64,000 nucleotides of DNA from Protonemura montana (Eukaryota > Arthropoda > Insecta > Plecoptera > Nemouridae). The position numbers and the translations under genes are program-made. Where the stretch lies: the NCBI GenBank assembly GCA_947568835.1, contig OX387609.1, positions 7,269,660 to 7,333,659 of the forward strand, written 5' to 3'. Of the stretch, positions 56,401 through 64,000 are shown piece by piece; position 1 is the first letter of the stretch; each line of letters opens with the position of its first letter. The notes beneath the pieces are model-generated. The model ran no database searches. It had not been told where the DNA came from and was given only the letters and a program-made list of their open reading frames with translations.

Positions 56401-58824
56401 AAAACTTCAAAAATATTTTTTAATGTGGAATTAGTTTTATATGCTGCTGCTGATATCCAGATTATCCATTAATTAATTGAATTTGCAAAAATTACCTGTG
56501 ATGAAACCTCCTAATTTTGCTGTAGATGGAGTCTTTAGCTTTCGCATCGCTAGCTTCCGAAGTCACGGACGAAGCACGAGAGCTGGAGCTTGCTCGACTA
56601 GAATTGTTGGGGTTCACCATGGTTGCCTTCTTTTCGAGCTCTATAACAGTTTGTTCAAATCATAGGTCAAAGCAGGTTGACAAAATCATTGGAAAATTTC
56701 GACCAGTTTTTAATTTCAGATTCAATCTTGTCGCAAATAGCGTTTTTTTTTTTCATTTATTTGAGAAATTGCTTTATCTTTTTTTCATTCTTTAAATGAA
56801 ATTCTTTCTTCTAAATATTTCATTTACGAATGCAAGTCTCATCATTTATTAAAGACTTGTCTTCTTGTTTTCTACAACAAGAGATAGGTGGTACCAGTTC
56901 CAACTTTGGAACCAAAATCCAATCCTTTCCATATCTAATCATAGATCGCACTGTTTTAGGAACGTAAAAATGTGCCGTGGAAAGCAATCCTGACTTGCCC
57001 TCCATTCTGGGCTGCATGCTTCATTCAGTTTGGTGACTTATGGACCGAAACTACTATGTCTTCTGAGCTCCCGACATTCACAAAGAACATTCTACACTTT
57101 GACATCAAAACGGTATGGTACTCTACACCTAACGAGTCCTTTTGAATTATTAGAACAGTTCAACTATACTCTTGCCAGAGGAAAACTGAAAAGTTTTAAG
57201 CAGGAGAAAGTTAGGCCTGGAAATATCATGTCCCTGGTGAATTCCTTATTATTTTTTTCTTTTCTGATACAAACAAGAATGTGACAATATTCAAAGTGAC
57301 TTGTAAAAACATACTACGAGAGAAACTTGATTTTTATTGAATTTTAAATTAATTCATTTTTGTCGGAGAAATATTTGCTTGCCATTGTTAAGATTATGTG
57401 TCTTAAACTTACTTCACTGATGGAACGAGCCTAATTTAAGTTCATGGTTTTGACTTTTGGAGCGGGCTCTTCTTGAATTTCGTGGTCTGAATCTTGTTGT
57501 CTTGGAAACTTGAAAGCAAACAATCGTGTATTATTTTTGCATTATTTCTTTCTTGAAGTTTCTTGTGTGAATTCCAACAATTAAGATACTAGGCTTTGAC
57601 AATTGACAGTTTGGTTTTTGTCGGTATATCCATGATACGTACATCGAGGTTGTTCAACATTACTAGTCTCTAATCTCTTCTGAAGGGAATCATACAATTT
57701 TATTTGCGCCTTATAAGTCTCGTGCCATTTACATTACGTGATGAAACCTGAGGATGATTCTTAAATCAAACATGTTTTTGTAATAACGCTAATACAAAAC
57801 TAAGTAGAAGAATTTGAAAGGAATTACTTATTATTTGGAAATTGGTTAAGTAACGCAATTGAATTTCATCTCGTCTCCGATTCAGACCTTCACATCACAC
57901 ATAAGTATAGTTATTTGTTAGTTTAGGAAAAGTGATTTTTAATTATAATAATCTTCTGATTACAGAGTGGTTACATAGCTGCTTTGCCAAATATTGTCTC
58001 GCTGACAATTTCTGTGGGCTGTGGATTTCTTTTCCAATTGCTATTAAAAATGAAGTGCATGTCAAAAATGAACGTCTACCGAGTGTTCAACACTCTGTGT
58101 AAGCACACATTTTTACACACTCAACAGATTTGCCAACTTACACACAAACTAAACTTTATAAGTTAACATTTTTGCACAAGCTTTTGTCCCAGACATTTCA
58201 GTTAAGGTGTTTTGCAAAAGTGTATGAGTAGGAGAAAGGTGAAAGCAGAGAGGAATTACCCAAAGTACCAAGAGAAGCTATGGTCAGCTGCAAGTGTTTG
58301 TATATTGTGTTTCTTGTTTTACTTTTCTCTTGATAACTTAAAGTGAGAATCCAGGCAGAGGTTAGATATAGCAAAAGTCCCAAGTTACTCCTGAAAAAAT
58401 GTTCGACCGTCCATTTACCTAATAAAATTTAAAACATTCTCTTTCAGGCGCACTTGGATCCGCTATATCCCTGATACTTTTAACGTGGGTAGGCTGCAAT
58501 TCAACGCTAGCAATAATCTTGATTATGGTGATTGCATCATATGGAGGATTCTACTCGGGCTCAACCTTCCTGAACTTTATGGACCTAGGACCAAATTACT
58601 CGGGAACGTTGGGAGGACTTCAGCAGACTGTTGGTTACATCCCTGGTCTGGTGACTCCGCTACTGACTGGATACATAGTTAACGGCAACCAAACTCTGGC
58701 CGCTTGGCATCAAGTATTCTTGATATCGGCTGCAGTCGCTGCTTTACCACTGTGCATATTTCTGATGTTCGGTTCAGTGGAGGAACAAAAGTGGAATTGG
58801 TCGAATGAAAACACAGAGGAGTGA
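50414..58824 (+). CDS. SLC17-family anion / phosphate cotransporter (sialin-like), 8 exons
   Basis: Twelve-helix major facilitator protein of the SLC17 group (sialin, vesicular glutamate and phosphate transporters). Exons 50414-50575, 51002-51124, 51333-51566, 51726-51813, 52879-53096, 56960-57112, 57966-58098, 58448-58824 join in phase to 495 aa, normal for the family. Family marks: FAWSETMQGVILSGPYFGF after helix 1, the STWFPPEERSRFSG box, GWPTVFYFFGALD, SPAKHPRITERERQFIE, VPWKAILTCPPFWA, ELPTFTKNILHFD, SGYIAALPNI, and PNYSGTLGGLQQTVGYIPGL near the end. N-glycosylation is possible in the first luminal loop (NGTS). The R in the usual RK loop motif appears as VYRVFNTLC, so the loop is somewhat diverged. 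Substrate cannot be set from sequence. Intron 5 encloses an antisense gene. Confidence 0.93.
50685..50882 (+). repeat. Dispersed repeat, full copy, tRNA-like B box, inverted ends
   Basis: In SLC17 intron 1. Contains GGGTTCGAGCCCTCG (B-box-like) and is bounded inside by inverted AACCTCTC(C)AAAATTG ends near 50685 and 50812; the TAATAAAATACTTTGC block follows. Related to 47625-47785. Could be a tRNA-derived SINE or a MITE. Confidence 0.65.
52265..52694 (-). repeat. 5S rRNA-derived SINE, full length, minus strand
   Basis: Most complete copy. Read on the minus strand: 5S-like head with CACCGGTTCACATAAGATCA, CCGAAGTTAAGCTACACTGC, GGATGGGTGACC analogue (GATGGTCACCCATC on +), then the shared body and the tail AACAGTGCGTCGTTAATCAC. 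In SLC17 intron 4. Confidence 0.88.
53480..53900 (+). repeat. Probable LINE 3' end with (CTA)n tail
   Basis: In SLC17 intron 5. A purine-rich untranslated stretch is followed by TAATAAACTACTACTACTAC, about ten trinucleotides. A non-LTR element 3' UTR ending in a poly(A) signal and simple repeat is the likeliest reading; no coding part remains. Confidence 0.5.
54080..54483 (+). repeat. 5S-derived SINE, head truncated
   Basis: Begins inside the 5S C box (TTGGATGGGTGACCATCATA), keeps the full body and the tail AACAGTGCGTCGTTAAACAC. It ends about 30 bp from the poly(A) signal of the nested minus-strand gene. In SLC17 intron 5. Confidence 0.87.
54512..54517 (-). terminator. Poly(A) signal of the nested gene
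   Basis: AATAAA on the minus strand, 12 nt after the stop codon at 54530-54532, giving a very short 3' UTR that would end at the SINE boundary. Confidence 0.55.
54530..56620 (-). CDS. Unrecognised 284-aa protein, four exons, nested antisense in SLC17 intron 5
   Basis: Exons on the minus strand 56496-56620, 55726-56047, 55374-55461, 54530-54849 all have GT/AG borders and join in phase (855 nt). The ATG sits in a strong context (ACCATGG). Layout: residues 1-42 Ser/Ala-rich; HHSKHHHHH at about 40-48; acidic, Ser/Pro-rich 50-110; a likely coiled coil at about 114-160 (ERLIAMDKEQERRAKELTAI); then a denser C-terminal part, residues 180-284, with FGPRSFRVRFLSTLTKLIAH, NYLTLTHLLPCQTEYETW and a Pro-rich basic tail. 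No signal peptide or membrane helix is obvious. I do not recognise the family and assign no function. GC-rich coding composition in the last exon resembles neighbouring real exons, which supports a true gene. Confidence 0.75.
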
Positions 58825-58893
58825 AGGTGGTGAGTTAAATATGGTGTGTAGGTGTAAGGGTATATGTGGATGGTTAAATTACCGTGGATGTAA

Positions 58894-58899
58894 AATAAA
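58894..58899 (+). terminator. Poly(A) signal of the SLC17 gene
   Basis: AATAAA 70 nt past the stop codon. Confidence 0.7.
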
Positions 58900-59037
58900 C
58901 CTCGGATTACAAAAAAACAAATTAATTTTTTAATCTTGTATTTAGCTAAAGCTACCCATAAAAAGAGTAGGTAAAATGTTAAAAAACTAACATATCATTT
59001 ACATGAAAAAGCTTATTGAAATAAGTTGGGATACATA

Positions 59038-59043
59038 TTTTAT
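59038..59043 (-). terminator. DTWD1: Poly(A) signal of DTWD1
   Basis: AATAAA on the minus strand about 95 nt after the DTWD1 stop; it faces the SLC17 signal across roughly 140 bp. Confidence 0.65.
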
Positions 59044-59139
59044 TAATATGTATATTTCCTTTATGCAAAAAAATAATTGCATATGTATTCATTATTTTCT
59101 ACTGATGTCATTTTTGAAGGCAGTCAAACTATGAGATAA

Positions 59140-61491
59140 TCATAATAACCTCCTTTGGTACGAGAGCAAAGTTTCGTGCCCATAGAGTGTATGAATCTTG
59201 CAATACATATACCTAAAGAAAAACAAAAGGCTATCGTAGCGTCCATCATAAGGTCCCATCTCTCCAGATTTATCAACGAAATCCTCATCCGGTTCCACAT
59301 CTTCCGTTGTCAGTCTTCCCAGCCACCTAGTGACCTCCCCCTGACGTTCCTTCACTTGTCTTTGCCACGCGTTCTCGTGGAGCTCGACAAGAAGTTGGTG
59401 GATTGCTTCCACTGTCGCCAAGTACCATCGAGGACTGCCTTTCTGGTGACGCCAGAACTGGGAGAGACGAGACTTGAGGACCACGCAAGGCAAAGCTGTA
59501 AGAAAATAAGATATTTAAAACAATTTTGCCAACTCTAGCTTATTTATGATATGATTACGGTGAGTAAGGCTTGGCTTGAAGTATTCAACATGGTTTTAGT
59601 AATGCAAGTAGGGTGCCAAGAGGCTGGATAATGTTGTGATCAAGTAGGAAAGAGGGAGGGAGCTCAACTGATCAGAGATGAAGAAGGCGTCGCGTTGTAC
59701 ACTTGTCTGAATTAATGTTTTGGCAAGTAGCCTTTGTCACTTGTAGAGAATTCTTGTAGACATTGACGCTGTGCCGGTACCACACCCTTTCACCCAATAC
59801 CAGCGCAATACCGACCATCAGTAATCTCTCTCTCTCTCTCTCTACAAGTGACTAAGGCTATTCACAGAAATGATAAATTCAGACAAGTGTATTCATCTCT
59901 GGTAAGTTGTGGCTGTGGTTGTATTTTGTCAGTTAAAGCAGTTAACTTCGAAAGCACAGCACTAAGTTAGGTACTTCATACTAAACATTGAAGTTTATGA
60001 TACCCTTCAGTTGAAGGATTGTTTCATTTCTGATTTGAGCACATGTATATTGCATAGGTAGACAGGATGAAAACAAGATTTTAATTAACCACTGACCTCT
60101 CAATCGTGGATCTTTGTAGATTCCTTTACTCTGATTCCACGTGCTGTCGATAAATATAGCTCTTGTGATTGGAAAAAGAGAGAATTCTTGCTCGATATCT
60201 GGAATTTCATCTAAGTCATCATCTTTAGGATGAAATAAGTCTTCGATTGAGCTTGCATCTTTTCCTGGATAGATGAGAATTACTTGTTCTTTTGGACCAA
60301 AATCTGGTATCGATGGATATGTCCACACTTTAACATCTTCTGAAGCAATTACAGCAGCATGAGCAGCTGTACTCTTGCCATCGATCTCTCCCCGATGTTT
60401 GATAATGTCGATTTTTATTGGTAGCTAAAAAAGAACAATAATATCAAATGTTTGTTTCAGCTGAAAAATGTGTGGACAGGACTAAACCTCCATATTGTGA
60501 TCTATTAAGTGATCATACGGAATGTGAAAATCAACATAAGAGCACATTTTTTTGCACGGCTTTATTCTCACAAGTTTCTGAGTCACTAATAAAATATTCA
60601 AAAAATTATACTGTGAAATTTGTGGGAAACTTGGAAAACAAACCATTTGTTGCAAAGTTTTTTGGTTTTTCTGGCGTTTCCACTAGGGAGCTGAAACCAG
60701 CAAGCGAATGATGGAAAGGAAGCTAGACTGGAAAAATGTGCAACTGAACTGGGATACAAACCCAAGACCTACCAATTGCCAGTTGGGTGCTCTACAAACT
60801 GAGCTATCTGGACACACATATTCCAGCTTTTGCAGGGAAGGATAAGGGATCCCTCAAAGGGGAAAATAAAATCATTGTTTTTCATGGTGTTAAAATGAGT
60901 ATAAAACGTTGAATACAGTTTTGATAGCGATCATTTGTCATTATTTACCCTAAAGCACGAAAATTTCAAAAATGTTGGTCTCATCTTGATCAGAAAAATA
61001 GTTTCAATGAAAGCGGAATCCGCGCAAGTCCGTGACGCTTTATTACGTACAGTAGCTACCAACAGCGAGTCTGGGCGAGTCGCTGTCGGTAGATCCTTCT
61101 CACAGCGGAGTGGGGAGACCCATGAATCAGCTTAAGACATTATAGGGATATGCATAGCCAAGTTGTGCTAAGCCAGTGATGCTATCGAGGCAACACTACA
61201 AAGCTAATCAAAACACCATGGCTCTGGTTTTACAACCAGACTAAAAGCTAATGCTGGTGTACATCAAGACGAGGAAACAGGGAAATAATGGCAACTTACC
61301 CTCAGCCTAGGAATCTTTCCATCCAATTCGTCAACCGGGACATAGCAAGAATAGCAAAAGTACTTCCTCGACTTCTGACATATGCGGCAACAACTGCGTT
61401 TTTTAACCTCGTCCAAAATTTCCCAGTTACCGATTTTTAAATTTTCGAATGGATTGTCGTCTTCTATAGGTCTTTCTTCTTTAGGATTCAT
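59140..61491 (-). CDS. DTWD1: DTWD1, tRNA-uridine aminocarboxypropyltransferase, 3 exons
   Basis: DTW-domain (TDD superfamily) enzyme that adds the 3-amino-3-carboxypropyl group from S-adenosylmethionine to a uridine in tRNA (acp3U; position 20 for the human enzyme). Minus-strand exons 61300-61491, 60097-60424, 59140-59495 join in phase to 291 aa (human 304). An N-terminal zinc-binding set, C35-x2-C38 and C46-x2-C49 ([16 protein letters not shown]), is followed by [25 protein letters not shown], the signature IFIDSTWNQ (DSTW at 157-160), [20 protein letters not shown] and [12 protein letters not shown]. All core motifs are intact. Intron 1 contains the second copy of a dispersed repeat with a SINE inside it. 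The start ATG is the first in the conserved frame. Confidence 0.94.
59827..59844. repeat. (TC)n microsatellite
   Basis: About ten TC dinucleotides in DTWD1 intron 2, seen directly. Confidence 0.85.
60516..61132 (+). repeat. Dispersed repeat, copy 2, interrupted by a SINE
   Basis: Collinear with 30011-30590: CATA(T/C)GG start, AATAAAATA(C/T)TC, GTTAAAATGAGTATAAAAC, ATTACGTACAGT, CAGCGGAGTGGGGAGACCCA. Between the two conserved halves lies a tRNA-derived segment (about 60725-60850) in place of other sequence. In DTWD1 intron 1. Confidence 0.85.
60730..60822 (-). repeat. tRNA-derived SINE head, minus strand
   Basis: On the minus strand: GATAGCTCAGTTTGTAGAGC forms a D arm (A box), CCAACTGGCAATTGG a 7-nt anticodon loop with a GGC-type (Ala-like) anticodon, and GGGTTTGTATCCC a T arm (B box). 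The acceptor stem does not pair (GTCCAGA against TTCAGTT), so this is a tRNA-derived retroposon and not a tRNA gene. Confidence 0.7.
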
Positions 61492-61727
61492 TTCCTAATC
61501 GATAAAATAACTATTCCTTTCCAAACTTTGTTGATTTCTCTCACGTGGATACAATATCCTCGCAATCAGCTGGCGACACCACGTTGGAGTGAGAAGGGAA
61601 TCTTCCATCTCCCTCTCGCACACATGAATAATGACAGCTCTCATATGACGTCACAAATATTTCCTCGCCCTGAAACTGTCAACGATTAAATCTTTGATTA
61701 TACGAAAAAGAGATCAAGAAGCATATT
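61492..61727. promoter_or_regulatory. Shared DTWD1/VTA1 promoter with a CRE
   Basis: Only 236 bp separate the two ATGs. It carries the palindromic cAMP response element TGACGTCA at 61646-61653, about 75 bp from the VTA1 ATG, and no TATA box. A single element near the middle of a divergent pair is typical of housekeeping bidirectional promoters; function is inferred. Confidence 0.65.
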
Positions 61728-63474
61728 ATGGCTGTCCAACTACCGCCTTGCCCAGCCTCATTGCGTACAGTTCAACACTATTTAAAAACAGCTAGTGATT
61801 ATGATCAGCGCGATCCTGTCATCAGCTATTGGTGTAAGTTTTTAGGTTACCTATTTTCAATGTTGTTTACAACTCCTTGATTTTTGCTAAGAATTTTTTT
61901 TTCAACAGGTCGCCTTTATTCTCTGCAAGCTGCACTCAAAATCGACCGTAGCTCGCAAGAAGCAAAAGTGTTGCTTATGGCATTAATGGACTGGCTCGAG
62001 AAACAGAAAAAAGTGTTGCACGACAACGAATCTGTTACTAACGACGTAGCTGCTCAAGCGTACATTGAAAATGCGGCACTCAAGCTTTTTTACTTTGCTG
62101 ATGGTCAGGATCGTGCAGCTGTGTTTGGAAAGTAAGGTACCAAAATAGATGGGCACCTCATTGGTGTTTGATAGGTTTAGAAAAAAAATACTTGATCTTA
62201 CACTTTGTATTTTTATTCCTATAGGGATGTGGTAAAAGCTTTCTACACAGCTGGCCTTTTATTCGATGTAATGTTGACATTTGGTGAACTCACGGAGGAA
62301 ATAACTCAGAACCGCAAGTACGCCAAATGGAAGGCGGCATACATCCACAAATGTCTGAAGAACGGCGAGACTCCACAGCCAGGACCAATGCGTGACGAGA
62401 ATGAAGAGGACGACACTGAGGGAGCTGTTGGTGGCTACCAACCTCCACCTCAACAACCTGGCTTCTCTGGAGGTTTTACTGCACCTGGACCATACAACTT
62501 CCCCGATCCACCATCCAACTTTCCGCCACCGTCCAACGTTCCACCTCCTTCTAACTTCCCATCGGCGTCAAACAACTTCCCGACAGATTTTCCGAGCAAT
62601 AACTTTGTTCCCTCGCCTCATTCCAACCCGTACAATCCGCCGCCGACTCCGACGCAGGTACCCAGCGAACCACCTGCGTTTCCCATCTTTCCTGCCGCAA
62701 ACGCATTCCCGAATCCAGGTGAGATAGCTGGGGATTGTGCTCCAAAGACAGGTGAGGAACTTGTGCCAAATAAAATAAAATCTGGTTTCTCTCAATTTGT
62801 GCTGTTCAACCAATGACGTTCAACCAAAGATTTGTTAGAATGGGTTTTACCTTTGACTGTGTATATATGCCTTCCTTGATATGTGCTTTTCTTGATTGAT
62901 TAATTTATTATCATTTACAATTGTCAACAATGAGCTTGCATTGCAGACACAGAATCATATGTACGAAGTGTACCATGCGTACACAAGCAAGCAATAGACT
63001 GTTTCTTTGTTATAATTGAAACAAGTTAAATTTGTGGTAGTTAATTGATTAATTACAGTTTACTATTTTTGCAATCATGTAATTTTTCTATGGGATTATT
63101 CTTAAAACATTAGTACCAAAAAGGACAGTGACCAATGTCATGCCAGTTATCGTAATACAGGTGATACCTATTGAAATACAAAGTCCATTAACAAAATAGT
63201 GTGCGAAAACTCATTCATCAACTTGATAACTGTTCTGTCCACCCAAACTTATTCTTCAAACTTGTGATTGTGTTCTCAACAAAATATATCTGAACTAACA
63301 TGAAAATTGTAACTTTTTTCATCAGGAAATGCGAAGCTAACTGCCGACCAGATGACGAAAGCTCAGAAGTATTGCAAATGGGCTGGCAGCGCTTTGAGCT
63401 ATGATGACGTTCCCACCGCAGTTACCAACATCAAGAAGGCGCTGCGCTTGCTAGAAACAGGCATCGATAGCTAG
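61728..63474 (+). CDS. VTA1: VTA1 / LIP5, Vps4 cofactor of the ESCRT/multivesicular body pathway, 4 exons
   Basis: Stimulates the Vps4 AAA ATPase that recycles ESCRT-III during endosomal sorting. Exons 61728-61833, 61909-62131, 62225-62718, 63326-63474 join in phase to 323 aa (human 307). The N-terminal tandem MIT-like region starts PPCPASLRTVQHYLKTASDY with DPVISYWCRLYSLQ, and continues through ENAALKLFYFADGQDRA and FYTAGLLFDVMLTFGELTEE to KWKAAYIHKCLKNGETPQPGP. A long Pro/Ser/Asn-rich linker (PPPSNVPPPSNFPSASN repeats, about residues 155-270) follows. The C-terminal Vps4-binding and dimerisation part reads KAQKYCKWAGSALSYDD and NIKKALRLLETG. Nothing essential is missing. Poly(A) signal AATAAA at 63629-63634. 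Confidence 0.96.
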
Positions 63475-63628
63475 ATAGTGGTTGGCGAAGGTAACTCCAT
63501 TCTATGGAGTCTTTGAAGAGAGATGGCCTTTCCAGCTCCATGTCTTAGGCTGGTAATTTGTAAATAAGTGATGATATTTGATATCATTAAGTGTGTAAAA
63601 TCTAGAAATTTAAAGTTTCTATACTGAA

Positions 63629-63634
63629 AATAAA
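63629..63634 (+). terminator. VTA1: Poly(A) signal of VTA1
   Basis: AATAAA 155 nt after the stop codon, the first downstream. Confidence 0.7.
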
Positions 63635-64000
63635 ATTCTAGTAGGTACTATTGCTACTGCCTAGGCCTACTTATGGTTTTGCTGTGAATTGTTAAACAAA
63701 AAAAAATGTAGCAGGTACCTACCTAGTTTTTAAGTCGTGTTTTATATTTATGTGTTCCTGAAATTCAAATTGGAGTACCAGTGGCTTGGAAAAGGATAAA
63801 ATGTCATTAGGTCTGGCGATTGTAGCTTGCTTTGCTGACGAGATGGTGATTGTATGACGGTAAGACCTATTGTTGCGTGAATCAGCCCTATGCATCAACT
63901 TTCTCTACCTAGCATTTTGCAAATAGTTTCAGCTATCCATTTATTACATCAAATATATTAAGTAATCAATGACATATTTACTCAGGATTTTGGGAAAAAA
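63635..64000. other. 3' flank, no feature
   Basis: AT-rich; no open frame, repeat or motif recognised up to the window end. Confidence 0.5.

Noticed and set aside
60730-60822. tRNA-Ala-like gene on the minus strand
   Set aside because: D, anticodon and T arms fold but the acceptor stem does not pair; it is a SINE head.

Overview
The window is animal nuclear DNA. Every real gene is split by spliceosomal GT-AG introns, exons are GC-rich against AT-rich introns, and the proteins are conserved metazoan housekeeping proteins. The gene set, the P-element-type transposon, a Myb/SANT-like regulator and 5S-rRNA-derived SINEs suggest an invertebrate, most likely an arthropod. I cannot name the species from the sequence. 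No prokaryotic features, CRISPR arrays, intact tRNA genes or rRNA genes were seen.

Layout. (1) 81-26901 (+): the 3' part of a very large gene for the deubiquitinase USP9X/fat facets, 32 exons including one possible cassette exon; the 5' end lies outside the window. Its introns carry a complete P-element-like DNA transposon (5846-8731), a tRNA-derived SINE, a 5'-truncated LINE (14351-15777), a 114-bp tandem array, a 398-bp foldback MITE with a 9-bp target duplication, and SINE pieces. (2) 27621-30987: intergenic, with a 30-bp-stem hairpin and a dispersed repeat. (3) 30988-34773 (+): peroxisomal 2-hydroxyacid (glycolate) oxidase, 370 aa, ending in SKL. (4) 35645-36513 (-): a Myb/SANT-like DNA-binding protein, head to head with (5) 36908-49500 (+): WRAP53/TCAB1, the WD40 telomerase/scaRNA Cajal-body factor, whose last exon sits 3.4 kb beyond the previous one. 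(6) 50414-58824 (+): an SLC17-family anion transporter, 8 exons, 495 aa. (7) 54530-56620 (-): an unrecognised four-exon, 284-aa gene nested antisense inside SLC17 intron 5. (8) 59140-61491 (-): DTWD1, the tRNA acp3U transferase, tail to tail with SLC17 and head to head with (9) 61728-63474 (+): VTA1/LIP5, the Vps4 cofactor of the ESCRT pathway, across a 236-bp shared promoter with a consensus CRE.

The genes act in unrelated processes (ubiquitin removal, peroxisomal oxidation, telomerase RNP assembly, solute transport, tRNA modification, endosomal sorting). This is an ordinary stretch of chromosome and not a functional cluster. The accessory interest lies in the intronic mobile DNA, the nested orphan gene and the possible USP9X cassette exon. 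Exon borders were read by eye from GT/AG sites, reading phase and remembered family alignments; no transcript data were available. I found no convincing new multi-gene system.
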